The notes: generated by a model from the letters alone, not told the origin. A DNA stretch of 64,000 nucleotides from Trebouxia sp. TZW2008 (GCA_002118135.1 BDIU01000194.1:186001-250000), one strand, 5' to 3'; counted from the stretch's first letter, positions 12,501 through 27,500 are shown. Numbers and translations are program-made.

Positions 12501-15500
12501 GTCAGTGCCAGCTTAGCACAGCAGCTCCATGGCGCAAGCCGGTCTCCAAGACTCACTTCATATTGTACAACAACTTCATATTGCACGACACCGGGCAGCT
12601 TGCAATACAGCAACAAGGTCTGAGCACTGTGTGCACCTTGCAAAGGGTGAGTGCCAGCTCAGCGCATGAGCTCCAGCCGCGGCGCAGGCAGATCTCAAAC
12701 ACTGAGCGCGCTATCCTGGGAGCGTTGGAAGACACGTACATCATGTCAGCAATCAGGGAGAAGCTGTCCACCCTAGCACGTGACACATAAGCCTGCATGG
12801 CATCACAATGGAATCGTGGCTTGGCAAAGCAATAAGACAGCTAGAGATATAGTTGGTTACGGTGAATCACACCAAAGCGTTGTTGCATTGACAGCGCAGG
12901 CAAGTCTTGCATGCTGTGCAGGTAACAACTCATTAGCACATTGCAGCAATTTGCTGCAGATTGAAGCATGACAGTAACCAGTTGCAGGCTGATGAAGAGG
13001 ACGCATTGTGAAATGTCGACATGATGATCAGAATGTATGCACGCATGCCTTGTCACGTTCTAGTCAATGAGATAAATGACAGAAACACAGTCTTCCCGAC
13101 ACATTCGGTTCAAAAGACACCAGAACAAGATTGGCGCCTGCAACAGCGTCCTGCATGTCACGTTCAACTCACCTGCAGAAAGATATTGACTTTACCGTGC
13201 TTCTTCTCTAGGCCGCCTGTAATGTCAAAATGGCAGGCATCTACAATGCAGGTTGAGGCATGAGACATGTGCAAGTAATGCTGCTCACTAGGCTAGACTC
13301 ACTTGTAGCAGGATGTTGACTTTGCCGTGCTTGTTCTCTGGGCCGCCCTTGATGTCAAAGTGGCAGGCATCCCTAGCCAATGCGTCCAACTCAGGTAGCT
13401 CTTCTTCACGGATAGCCATCTGAGCAAATTCGCTGCTCATTGCCATCATGTTCAGCAACTGCAGCACAGCAGTCGTGCTCAGAAAGCTTGACATTGCTCT
13501 TGCCTTACACAGCTGAAACTGTTAAAGTTGGAGACACCTGATCTCTGCTATTTGACCGTTGGTTGTGCCTAGAGTAGTGCCCAGAACAAGTCAGAGTGTC
13601 AAGACACAGCTTGTGCTATACACACCCAGCTAGGCACTTGACTGTGCAACAAGCAATACCTCACAGCAAAAACAAGATAGCTTTTGTTCCGCTGTACAAG
13701 CAGTAGCTTGTAGCATGCACAGATGATGAGACCTTTCTTGAGATCAGCAACAATGTGCCGTTCAATGATGAATGAAGCCACAGGCTGTATGTCTTCAGCA
13801 AAGAAATGAATATGCATTCTGAGTTTGAAAACAGATCGGTTCAGCATGACACAAACGACAGATCTGGTTTGCCCTCACCTCTGCTTCGCTCATATGGCGC
13901 TTGAGAAGGTCGTTGTAGATGACAATGGAGGAGTGGCGGATATAGAAGTGACTGGCTACCCTCCCTAGCTCTGTGACGTACAGATTGCCGCTTTTCTCAT
14001 CAAAGCGTGCCATCTTGCTCTTTTCAAGCTCTCGTGCTGCGTCACTCACCAGAGTCTTCCTGCAATGGCAGCCGCAAATCATGTTGAGAAGATTGTTGTA
14101 GCTGACAGTAGAGCAGTGAAGAATGTGGAATGGATGGCTACTCTGCCCAGCTCTGTGACGTACAGGTTGCCACTCTTCTCATCAATCGCGCCATCTTGCT
14201 CTTCTCAAGCTCTCTCACTGCATCACCCACCAAAGTCTTCCTGCAATGAAGGTTACACACCATGCTGAGAAGCTCGTTGTAGATGACAACAGAGGAGTGG
14301 CAGTTGTAGAAACGGCTGGCTACTCTGCCCAGCTCTGTGACGTACAGGTTGCCGTTCTTCTCAACAAAAGCGCCATCTTGTTCTTCTCAAGCTCACGGGC
14401 TGCATCACTCACCAGAGTCTTCCTGCAATTATAGTCACAAACCATGTTGAAAAGGCTTTTGCATATTTCAATTGAGGAGTGGCGGATGTAGAACTGACTA
14501 GCTACTCTGCCCAGCTCTGTGATGTACACAAGGCCGCTGTGCTCATCAGCGCGTGTTTTTGCTCTTCTCAAGGTCACATGCTGCATCACTCACCAAAGTC
14601 TTCCTGCAAGTATGGAACGTTGCTGATACAGGATTACATGGACCTGTATCAGCAACAATACTCACGGTTGCATGCTACATCACTCACCAGAAAAGTCCTC
14701 CACTGACGGTCTCACAGCAAACAGAGCATCAGGTTGCAAACCAATCATTAGTTTGGTGCCCAATGTAGTCCACAAGTCCGTGTATCAAGTCAGGACTACG
14801 TTAGATAACTATGACAGCTTTTGAGCTGCATGCATGTTGCGACCTACATCCCAATCCCAGAGGCTTTTGCGTAGACAGCCACACAAGACAGTCTGTGGCA
14901 TGCCCGCAAAAAGTGTTGACACATCTGCTGGCAGAGGCAGCAGCCGCCATGCTTTCATGTAAGCAGCCTTGCTGTTGTCAATGCACAGTACCCAGATTTG
15001 AAGAAGATCCCGAACTTAAATGCGGTCTGCCTAAAGCCTATTCAAGTTCTTCATATATTCTGGCTACATATGCTGCTGACTGCAAGCACTGCCACAGTTG
15101 CAGCTGATCTGCACAGAGTTGATGACCTGAATCAGCATCAAAATTTGCCATGCTCTGCAGTAACATCCCGAGACAGTGTCCTCAGAGGCAGAAATCGCAG
15201 TACTACACCAGTGAGTGTCAGCTGCAATTTCCGCATCTGTACGCATTGTTGTAGATGATGGTTGTCAGGCTCAGTGACAATGGCATGGCGTGGCAATTTC
15301 TTGTCAGCGTTTTGCCAGCGCAGAGCAGCCAGCTTTAAGCACACAGGCGGTGCTGTTCATGTCAGCACACACTGCCTGGCAGCACTGTAGTGACACAGCT
15401 GCAGCTTCAGAGCAGGCATTGAGCAGTGGCGACCTTCTCATGCCATACAACGACTGCCATCTGGGAAGACAGAAGCTGCCCAAAGCACGCATGTAGTCGG

Positions 15501-18500
15501 CTATTGTGCTAGCGCTGGCTCAAGACTAGTTTGCAAAGAGCCTGCAGCTCTGACATGGGCATGAGTTTGAGATTGCTGGCATGACACTGGGCTTGTTTGG
15601 CACTAACTGGCCATGCGCAGCATCAACTGAGCTTACACATCCTTCATACAGCGCATTCTGTTTGCAGCCGTACCCTGTTGCAAGATAAGGAGTCCAGGAA
15701 ATGCAATAAGCAAGGTTACAGTATGTGACACAGAACCCTCAGCTCAACTCACAGACTGCCAGGGGACATGAAAGCACCTGCAAGCCTCTAGTCCGGGATC
15801 TCAACAGGAACCACCACAAGACATCATCACACTGTAGACCTTGACTACAGCTGCAGACCCCAGAACAAACAGATTGCGTGAAAGCACCCGCAAGCTTCTA
15901 GCGGATCTGCTCTTAGCTCCTCCCAAATATTCACCATCACAATGCATCACAATGCATCACAGTGCATCATCACAATGAAGACCTTGACTTATTTTGCAGG
16001 CCCTAGGACAATCAGCATATTTGAAAGCACTTGCAAGCTTCAAGTTTCAGATGGAGTGAGTGCCACATCACAAGGTGTCACCACAAAGGATGACCTTGAC
16101 CAATGTCACAGCCTGTGCAAACAGGGTGCGTGCCTTTTCAAACAGAACGGTTGAGATTACCTGCGAGCTTCTAGTCTGGGATCTGCTGTGAGCTCCTCCC
16201 AGCCAATGCCGTAGGCCAGCGGGTTGCGCAGCATTCGCACAAACAGGTAGGTGTAGCTCAGCCACATCTTGGCCTCCCTGATGTTTGTCACTGTGCCTGC
16301 AGGACATTCATGATTCAGTACACAGAAGGCATCAGCCAAACAGTTTTGCCATTGCTGCTTAAACAGCACGACAGGTCTGTTGTTGTTGCTGATGCAGCAT
16401 GACAGTGCTGCTAGACATTTGAGATTCAGCTCTGACTGCCACAGGACATTCATCATTCAGCAAACAAAAGGCGTGGACGAGACCTTGCTGCCATTTCTGC
16501 TCAAGCAGCCTGACATATCTTTCATTATTGCTGATACAGCATGACAGTGCTACAAGACATTCATGATTTAGCTATGATTGCCGCACAACATTCATCATTC
16601 AGCAAATAGAAGGCATAGACACAACAACGCTGCCACCTCTGCTCAATCAGCTTGACATATCTGCCGTTGTTGCTCGCGGCGCATGGCAGGGACACATTTT
16701 GTTGCTTCAGGCAGCACAGAGCATGCACATTGCTCATGACTAGCAACAGCAAGGCGTCAAGCATCACAGGTTTTAGGTCGCAGCAACAAACGCAAAGCTG
16801 TGGTGCATGACACTGTGCTTGCAGATCGCTTGTGATCAGCAGATGCAAGGCATCAAGAGAATGGTGCTACCAATGTTGCTGTGCTTTGCCCGGCATAATG
16901 AATGCACATTGCTCATGACCAGCAACTGCAAGGTGTCAAGCGCATCAGTGTTGCATCTGATGCTATTTTGAGTGCAGCAACAAGTGCCAAATTGTCATGC
17001 TTGTCGCTGTGTTTGCAAATTGCTTATGGTTAGCAGATGCAAGGCACCAGCATGACAGTGCAAAAAGCGAGGTTTTAAACATAATCAGAAAAGCTTTGGG
17101 TTATCTTTTAGGAGTAGTATCCTTTCCGAATACTACCCCAAAAACTATTTCTTTGCCACCGTTGTTGCTGCGCATCAGGCAGCACGCTGCATGCAGAGAG
17201 CTGATGCAAGAGCAAGGCGTCAAGATCAACAGCAATGCACAAGATGCTGATTGGAACGCAGCAACATGTGCAAAGCTATTGTGCTTATCACCATGTCTGC
17301 AAAGCGCTTGCAATCAGCACACAAGGCATCGTTATGACAGTGTTACTGTCACCGCTACTTTTCAGGCAGCATGTTGCATGCACAGAGCCCACAATCAGCA
17401 AATGCAAGACGTACAGCACAATGACGTGGCGTCTGACGCTGTTTTGTCTGCAGCAACAAGTATGCCATGCTTGTCACTGTGCTGGCAGATCTCATGTGCA
17501 GCAGATGCAAGGCATCATGAGAACAGTGCTACCATTGTTGCCACGTTCCAGGCAGCATGATGCATGCAGAGTGCTGATTGTTAACAAGGGCAAGGCATCA
17601 CGCATGACATCTTTACATCTGATGCTGCTTGGCATGCAGCAACAAAGCATTGCCACCACTGTTGTTGCAATCCAGGCAGCATGATGCTTGCACACTGCTC
17701 ATGACTAGCAGTTGCAAGGTGTCAAGCCTCACAGCCTTGTACTTTATGCTGTTGCAAGTGCAGCATTAAACGCAAAGCTGTGGTGCATGACACTGTGATT
17801 GCAGATTGCCTGTGATCGGCAGATGCAAGGCATCATGAGAGCGGTGCTACTAGGATTGCCATGCTTTGGGCAGCATGATGCATGCAGGTTGCTCATGACC
17901 AGCAATTGCAAGGCGTCAGGCGCAACAATGTTGCACATCATGCTGGTTTGAGAGCAGCAACAAGTGCAAATCTGTTGTGCACATTGCTGTAATTGCAGGT
18001 CACTCACGATCAGCACATGCAAAACATCACGAGGGTGGTGCTACCAATATTGCTTTGCTTCAGACAGCATGACGCATGCAGAGTGCTCATGAGTAGTAAA
18101 TGCGATGCATTTAGCACAACAAGGTTGCACCTGATGCTATTTGCAGTGCAGCAAGACGTGCAAAGTCACTACGCATGTCACCATGCGTGCAAGCGCTCGC
18201 GATCAGCAGACGCGAGGCGCCAGCATGACGGTGTCGCTGTTGTCACTGCTTCCTATGTGGCATGTGGCAAGCAGAGAGCTCATGACTAGCAATTGCAAGG
18301 CATCAGACATGTCAGTACTGGACGTGATGCTGTATGGAGCACAGCAACAAGTGCAAAGCTGTCGTGCATGTCACCATGCGTGCAAGCAGTCCTGGTCAGC
18401 AGATGCAAGGCCTCGTCATGACAATGCTACTGATATCGTTGCTTTTCAGGCAGCATGTTGCAGCATGCCCATGATCAGCAAATGCAAGGCGTCAAGCATG

Positions 18501-21500
18501 ACAGTGTTGCACTTGCTGCTGTGCTTCAAGCAGCATGTGATGTGACCAGTCCCTGTGCAGTTGCAGACAAATGATGAAGCGCAGAGTCAGACTTGAGCAA
18601 GCAACAAGAAGCCAGACATGACAAACTTGGGTGGCTTGGAGTCGACAGAGTCTGTCACAGTGCAGCAGCTCTGACTACTTGGCCTCAGAGAGTGTCTCAC
18701 ACCAACACTGCTGTCTTGCCAAAAACTCGATGAAATGCCTTATCGAGCTACGAGACCGCATGTAGCAAAACTTGAAGCGTGAATTTGGCACTCTGGTCAC
18801 CGGGAAACAAGCAGACATGGCAGACTCTGGCAGCTTCAGGGGACCAAAGTCTGTCATAGTGCTGCAACTCTGACCAGCGGTAGCACAGGAACTGACTTTG
18901 CCCAACACTGCTGTCTTGTTAGGCACAAACAGGGAGTACGCGGATTTGCCAAGCTACAGTGCCAGATGTAGCAAAGTTGGAGGCATGAGTCTGGCACCCG
19001 ACCGGCAAACGGCTGACAATGTTGCAGTACATATTTTGCCATGAGTACAAAGCCATCACCACTGATCTGTCAACAGGGTTTTCAGCGCATTGAAAGACAT
19101 GCGTTGAACACCGTGAGGCATTGCAAGTTCAGCATGACAGCATGGTGTTGCTTGCAGCCCATGAGTTTGGTACCCTGGTGACAAATGGCTGGCGATGGCG
19201 CAGTACAAACTTTGTTCATGTGTACTGAGACCACACCAAGTATTTGTCAACAGGGCTTTCAACTCATAGACAGACAAACATTGAACAGCTTGCGCCATGA
19301 GGCACTGCAAATCCATGAGCATAACAGCATGATGTTGCTTGCAACCGGTGAGTTGGCACCCTGGTGACAAGTGTTTGATGATGTCGCAGTAGACAATTTT
19401 GCCGCGTGTACCAAGCCATCAGTCACCATTTGTAAACAGGGGTTCCAGCTCACGGACAGACATACATTGAATGGCTCACACCGTGAGGCACTGCAAGTCC
19501 AGCATGCCAGCATGATATTGCTTGCAGCCCATGAGCTTGTCACCAGGATGGCAAACAGCTGGCGACATTGAAGTGCACACATTTGCCATGTTCACTGAGC
19601 CGTCGTCCACTGTTTGTCAACAGCATTTGCAGCTCATGGGCAGACAAACATTGGACTGCACATCACAAGGCGCTGCAAGTCCAGCATGACAGCATGAAGT
19701 TGCTGACAGTCCATGAGCTTTTTCACTAAGGTGACAAATGGCTGGCGAAGTTGCAGTACACGTTGTTTGCCATGCATACATTGTGGACCATTTGTCAACA
19801 GCAGTTTGAGCTCATGGACAGAGACACTTCAAACAGAATCTCATCAGACACTGCAAGTCTAGCGTCACAGCAGGATGTCGTTTGAAGCCCATGACTTCAG
19901 CAACCTGGTGACAAAAGGCTGGTGACATTGCAGTCCATGATGCTGCCGTGCATGACTGCCCATCATGAACCATCAAACAGAACATCATGAGACACAGCAA
20001 GTCTGCATGACAGCATGATGTTGCTTGCAGCCCGTCAGCATGTCATAAGCCTGCACCTTATGTGAGCCATCATCAGCACAGAGATTAGCAGGGACAGCTT
20101 ACCTAACAAGATCTCTGCATCAAGGTCATATACCAGGGAGTATGCAACCTTGACTTCAATGCAAGTCTGTCATAAAGTTTTCTTGGCATCATGTTCATGA
20201 CAAGAAGCACATGACTTGCCTAGAACAATTTCTGCATTGAGGTTGTCAACCAAAGGCTCGGTGAACTTGGACTCAATTGGGGTCTGATGTGTAAGCATTC
20301 CCAAGTAGTGAGCCAGCTGTGCATGCTGAGTGATGATGATGCCCAGGCCTTCATCTTCAAACTGAGGCCGCCCAGCGCGCCCAAAGATCTGCTGCACGTC
20401 CAGCATGCCTGCATGGACAAACACAAAAGTGTTGACATCTTACCTAACATCAGCCCTGTGAAGGCAACAATACGTTTGAGGTTTCTACCAGGCATTACAG
20501 CACAGACTGAAACGAGCATCCATCCTGCAGGTCTATAGATCCAGCCCACAGATACTCTTGAGCAACTGGTTCTGAGCTCAGCCCTGGTAAGGCGCTCAAC
20601 TGGGCATTGTACAGCTGGGTGTCCTTGAAAGCTTGCAACAGCGTACCTAGCTCTGTGAAGACACCCTTCTGAGCATCATATAGTGGACTGCCTTTGATGA
20701 TGATAGTGTAGGCAAGCAGAATACAAGATTGTGCGCTCACTTGTGTGCCTGAAACAGCTGAGAATGGCTTCTCACCTAGCTCTGTGAAGGCACCCTTCTG
20801 AGCGTCATACAGCTGGGTGCCCTTGATGATGACTGTATGGGCAGGCAGGTTGACGCCCCATGCCAATGTGGCAGTACAGCACAGCACCTTCAGCAGGCCG
20901 TCACTGAACAGCCGCTCCACCAGGTTGCGGTCTGACCTCAGCATGCCGGCGTGATGGATGCCGATGCCAGAGTCAAAGAGTTCTTGCAACTCCCTGCAGC
21001 ACATGACAATTTTGGTCAGCCTGCCATGGCAGCAAGATCTTCATTCACCATGTCAGCAAGGTGAATGCCAATGCCTGACTCCAAGAGTTCTTGCAACTCC
21101 TGGCAGCAAATGACAATTTCCGTCAGCCTTGCCATGGCAGCATGATCTTCACTCACCATGCTGACATGATGGATGCCGATGGCAGAGGCAAACAGCTCCT
21201 GCAACTCCCTGCAGCGCAGGATGGTTTTAGTCAGCCTGTCCCTGATCAGACGCTTGTTTAGGTTGCAGTCTGACCTCAGCATACCGGCATGAACACCAAT
21301 GCCAGAATCAAAGACCTCCTGTCAATCCCTGCACATACACATTTCTAGTGCATGGCACCAAATGAGGTCTTGCCTCATGCTGAAAAGTGAACGCAATGTA
21401 GGCACCCCAAAGACTCCTGCTATATTTGCATAGATCCTGGGTCACAGCCTGGTCTCTAAGCAATGCAACGGAAGAAAAAGCGTCAGAGGGTGTTGTACCA

Positions 21501-24500
21501 TAGTGCACTGCTGACAAATTCCAATTAGCAACGCAGCGTGCCGATCGCAAACAGTCCATCTTTTCAGTTCTTTTCCTGTGCTCACGCCAATTGCAGAATG
21601 CACCAATGCGGTTTGATCAGGAACATCAGCATGCATCATGCAGCACCTTCCACAATCAGCTTTGACTGTTTGTGCACAGTGCTGTATGGTGCATTCTGAT
21701 GGCAGGAAGGAGAAATTAGCAAGCACATAAATCTGACTGCTTACATCTCCTCCCCTGATTGCAGCAATCCCCAAGTAAGTCACAGCACTGCCAATCATAC
21801 TTTAGCGCATACATACCTAATGCTTGACAAGGTGACAGACATCAAATGCTAATGGTAACATGGCAACAACAAACTGCTGGATAGCTGCTGTGGTTGCTTG
21901 CAGCATAACACCGCTGAGCTGCAGCCTTGCAATACCAGAACTGCCTTCAACACCTCCCAACATGTGAGCTGAGTAAACAGCTGGTGCTGAGGATACCAAT
22001 CATTGCTCTTCGCCAATCTTCCAGTGACTATCACTTGGAGGCTTAGAACTATTCCTCCTTCCGCAAACACAACAGCCCCATTTTCACAAGTGAGAGGCAG
22101 TGCAATTTGCTGAAGTAAATGACTGTCGTGCACAGCTGCAGCATCTCTCTCTACATGCTGAAAAACGTAAGCGCATCCACAAGCTTTGCTTTGACAGCAG
22201 TACTGCCTTGCGGCCTGATCCTGAAAGCATAGGCATGCTGAGCACCAACCGCATGTGGCAAAAGGCTGACTACATGCTGTTGGTATCTGTCATGTCTATA
22301 CTAGCGGCTCTGGCCTGCTGCAGCATGATGCCGCTAGGCTAAAGCCTTGCAATACCAGAACTGCCTTGCTCAAATTTTGGAATGAGACCCACCTAGATGT
22401 CTTGTGCTGGGCATGCCACTCAACTGAGTGCGTTTCAGCATATTTTGACTACCTACTACTAGGAGGACTCAACTTGTGTACTCTCAAGGCCAATGCACAT
22501 GCTGGATCCTCATTGGAATAGGCAGTGAAACACTGTTAAAGCGCAGCAAATGACATGCACACATTCTGAACCTTTCCATGTGATGCAATTGAATGGCACC
22601 CCAACAAGCTTGCTTCTTGCAAGGCGTGCAAGTTCCTGCAGACCTCCTTACAGCCTGTTCTCAAAAGCATAAGCATAAAAGGTAACAAGAGCATATAGCA
22701 AACAGCATGCAAGGCCTTTTCAGTATGCTGTGGGTGTCTGTCATGCCTACAACAGCAGGATGCCGCTGCGCTACAGCCTTGAACTATCAGAGCTACCCTG
22801 AAGTCCTTCTGAGTAGACAACTTGTGAAGGGCATGCTGACCACTATGGTTCAGCAATCTTTCAATGCCTACCACTTCAGGACAAATCTGTGGACTGTCAT
22901 GGACAACACACAGATTTGTGCCGCAAGTCGGAGGCAATGAACCTGATCGTTGCTGCAGCAAGGATTGGCATGCGCAGCTTCAGCACCTCTCTCTACATGC
23001 TGCATACCACACATACATTCACCAGTTTGCTTTGACAAGAGCGCTTCCTTGCAGCCTAATCTCAACATATAGGCACAACAGGTATTGCGAGCATATGGCA
23101 ACAGGCTGACAACAAAGCTATCCCATGTGCCACTGGTATCTGCCATGCCTACAGTGATGTTAATAATTATTGAGTATACTTTCCATCACATGTGCTAGGG
23201 GTGTGTTGCCCAAGTCCTATCTCGCCAGGCCGGCTTGTTCTGAGCATCACAATAAGGACGGTTGATGTTCAACAGTGCTGCAGCATCATATGCTGAATGC
23301 TGAAACTATTGAGCAGGATTGGCAGCCACTTTGCTAGCAGCCATTGGCATGCACAGCTTCAGCAGTTTCCTTCATGCAGCAGTCTGTGTGCTCACCCATA
23401 TGTGAAGGTCCTTACAGGGTTGCAGCATATAGCGGGAGGCGTCAAAACTGGGCATCCCAGTTACTGTGCTTCAGCAAAACTGCACTGTCCTCTAGTGGTA
23501 AAGATAGAAGTGTGTGTTGTGCATTAAAACGCAGAAGCCTCTCATGCCTAGCACTTGAATGTTATGTCTACAAGTGCTAGGCAATACAGGCTTGCTTTAG
23601 TGCTGTCATTGACAACCCAGCATGAGCTGTTCACTTAGCTCACGTGCCTACAGGTCAGAAGGTTTGCAAGAAAGCTCTGAGAATTCAAGGCTGTAGCTCA
23701 GCAGCATCATGCTGCAGGCAGCCACAGTTGCTATTGTACGCATGACAAACATCAGTGGCGTACTGCAACAGCTTGTTGCCAGCCTGTTGACATGTGCTCC
23801 TGGTGCTTGGCATGCCTACATTGTGAGACCAGGCTGCAAGGAAGAATTTTTGTCAACGCATACTTATGGATATATTGACAGCTTGTAGCATGTAGGGAGA
23901 AATGCTGGAGCTGTGCATGCCATTCACTGTGCTTGAGGGAAGTTTCACTGCCTCTGACTTGAAGAGACAGACCTGTGTGTCATCCATGAGGATGCACGGT
24001 TCCGTGTCTTCAGTCCACAGGCATTGAAAGGATGCAAAGCACAGTGATCTGTATCCTCAGCACCAGCTGTCTACCTGGCTCGAATGCCAGAAGGGCATAA
24101 AGGCAGCTCTGTTGACGCAAGGCTGTAGCTCAGCGGCATTACGTTACAGCAATGGCAATTGGAGCCGCTATTGTAGCTGTGACAGACCTGATGGCGTACT
24201 GCAACAGCTTGTTGCCAGCCTGTCGCCATGTGCTCTTGGTCCTTGTTATGCCTACACTGTGAGGCCAGGCTGTCAGAAAGATCTCCTGTCAAAGCAAGCT
24301 TGTGGGTGAGCCTCAAGGTTGCATGAAACGGGCGAAATGTAGGTGTGCATGCCAACCACCGTACTTGGGGCAAGTTTCACTGCCTCTAAATCTGAAGGTA
24401 GGACCTGCGTGACGTCTTTGAGGGTGCACAGGTCTGGCCCTTCAGATAAGAGGCAGTTGAAACCTGCTGAAGTACAGTGTCTGACATGCTCAGTGGAAGC

Positions 24501-27500
24501 CATGCTTAGCTCATATGCCCAGAACATTATCAAGGCAGTTCTGGTAAGGGAACGCTGCAGCTCAACGGCATCATGCTGCAGCAGGCCAGAGCGGCTGTTA
24601 TTCACATCAACATCAATGGCATACTGCAACAGCTTGTTGCCAGCCTGTTGCCACATGCTTTTGGTACCTGTCATGCCTACATGCTAAACCAGGCTGCGAA
24701 CAAGTATTTCTTCCAAAGCCATCTGTTGAAGCAAACTCTTCTTTGATAGCAGTCTGGTGCATGCTATCAAAGGAGCTGTCTGAGAAGGTCCTGCAAAGTC
24801 TTGCAGCTTGTAAGGAAGTGTCAGTGAGTCCATACTGAAGCTTGCAAACCCACGCATTTCCTACCCTGCGTAGTATGTGAATCCCATTGCAAGTGTAAGG
24901 TACGGAACACAAGACATTGCTTCCCGCTCTGCTGGGTGGATGCAGCAGAAAAGTGATGCCGCAGTCGGCCAGAAGGGAGCTGACACGACTAATTTGTTGC
25001 GTGTTCCTTGAAATGCAGCAAAAATTTGAGGCTGCATCCATCAAGGGACAAGCCAGCATGCTACGTTTGTTGCATAAATTCCTAACATTCAGCAAAAAAG
25101 GAGCAGTCTACTACACACGTTGAAGTGACTTCTTGATGCATTTAGTCATGAGGCCGTATTTGAGGTGGCCTCGGCACTCAAATAGGGAGAGCATGCTCAC
25201 CATGTCGCATGTGTTTTGAGTGCAACATATCACACCGTGCTGCCATGTTGATGAGTGGCTTCAGGACCAAACTGGTGCTGCAAGCACTTGATTTCCCTGA
25301 CTTTTCTGCTGCAGTCAGCAGGGGCCAAGGTGGTGTGACTCACTTGTTACGTGACTTCTTGACATCTTTAGCCATCAGGCCATACTTGGGATGGTCTCGG
25401 CAGTCAAACAGGGAGATCTTGCCCTCCTGCTGGGCCTTTAGTGTCAACGTGCGCCCAGTCTTGCCTGTGTCCTTGCGTGAGTGCACAAACACCATGGCTT
25501 GATGCCCCTGCTGTAGGCTCTCAGTCACCTGCGAATAGACTCAACTCAGCAGCCCAATATAAGAAAGGCACACGGTGAGAAGCGCAGCATGAGGAGCACA
25601 GAATGAGAAGCAAAGAATGAGCAGCATAGGGTGAGAAGCAAAGAATGAGCAGCATAGGGTGAGAAACATGATAAAGAGGCAGCGCGTCCCCTTGCATCGT
25701 CTTGTCAACAGGAAGGTGCTATTTTGTTAGAAGATCCACACTCAACACGTCAGCCTGAGACATGAAGCAAGGAAGTCTCTTGCACCTGTTCTACGTCACA
25801 TGACAGATGATGTTGTACACAAACTCAAAGCTTGCTGCCAATACACATGCAGCTCTGCTTGATGTGTCTGAAAGCTGCCGACGCGTGCAGCTCTTCTTGC
25901 AAGCCAGCAATATGTGACAAGGATGTGGTAGCTTGTTGTGCATGCTGCAATCCTCAGGACACTGCATGGGATGACTGGGCTGCAAGCAACATGCGCCAGC
26001 ACACCCATGCAGTGTCTCCTCAGAAAGACTTGATGCATCACACGCCACAGCTAGATGTCATCTTCTGTTGGGACTAATGGCAGTGCTTGATCAGTACAGT
26101 GAGGGCTGGTGAAGCTGCATGCAGCAAGTATGCCACCGCACAATGGTAGTGTGAAGGTAAGCAGCCCTTGTCTTGTGCGAAGACAGAAGACAGGTACTGT
26201 TTTGGACAAGCTGAATGGGTCTGCTTGATTTACATGCACCAACAACAATGCTTGATGTATTTGTGTGCCGCCTGCTCATGCTTGCAGGTCTTGTTGCAAA
26301 GCGATACCAAATGACAAGGGTCTGGTAGCTTGTGTCAGTGCACGTTCAGTACAGCATACCGCTTGCCCAGCCAGGGCAAGCAGTATGCAGCAAGTCTGCC
26401 ACCACCAACATTGACATCAGAGTGAAGAAAATTTGTGGAACCAGTTTCACAGCCTCATTACCTTGTTCCGACACCAAGCTGTCAGCAGGATCACTCCCTG
26501 TAAAGCAGAGTGACAATGAGCAGTGGCTCATTCACCTAACTCAGCCAAAGGCACTGCTTCAGTGCTGACTAACTTGACCACTGGTAGTCTGACTCACAGC
26601 AAGAAAAATCAGCAGACTGCCAGCCAGCAAGCCAAGGACGTCTTTTGCCTTTGTTTGACTGATGCCAAACAACTCCAGCCTTATTCACTTGAAGATGCGC
26701 TGACTAAAGAGGAGCGCACATGCATACAAGGTGAGCCTGACATCCGTTTGAATACGGTGTCAAGACATCAGGGTATCAGTCCAATGGCTCAATGACTAAT
26801 GCAGCAACACCAGCAAGTAAAGCCCAAGTCTGCAAGGTGCTAAGCAGAAGCTTTAGCTTCCAAGAGAATGTATGAACAGCTTGTGTGCATTGTGCATTAG
26901 CATTTGGGCCTGAAGGTTGTCAGGACATGTTGCTCCAGCACAGTGGGACCAGACAGTACAGAATTACACAAAAGTGCTTGCTGGGCACAGTTGCCACCAG
27001 CCTGTAGAGCCCTATGACAAACGGCTTGCTGAGCACAGTTGGCACCAGACAGATCAGGCTGATGGCAAAGTGCTTGCTGAACACAGTGGGTCCAGATAGT
27101 ACAAAATCACACAAAAGTGCTTTCTGGGCACAGTTGTGATCATACAATACCAGGTGATGGCAAGGGGCTTGCTTAGCACAAATGGCATCAGATGGTACAG
27201 ACTGATGAGAACAGGCTTGATGAAAAAGGGGTTGATGAGGACAGTCAATAATGCACAACACAGACATTTGAGAAAGGGCTTGCTGAGCATACTTGGCGCC
27301 AAACTGTACAGAGTGCTGGGAGTGCCTCCTGCTGTAGGCCATGTTGACTTGCAAGAGCCCATGTCTTTAGTTGCACAGCCTCTGTGCAAAATGCTTCATC
27401 ATGTAAGCACAGACTTTGTGCTTAGACAGTGATGCAGCATGCAGTGAAGCTGCCCGAGTCTTACGCCATTGCAGTGCGCTTAGACAGTGATGCAGCATGC

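Noticed and set aside
14060..14603. Mutually exclusive alternative exons at exon 20
   Set aside because: Copies carry frameshifts and lack the exon's own 3' end and donor, so they cannot replace exon 20; kept as degenerate copies.
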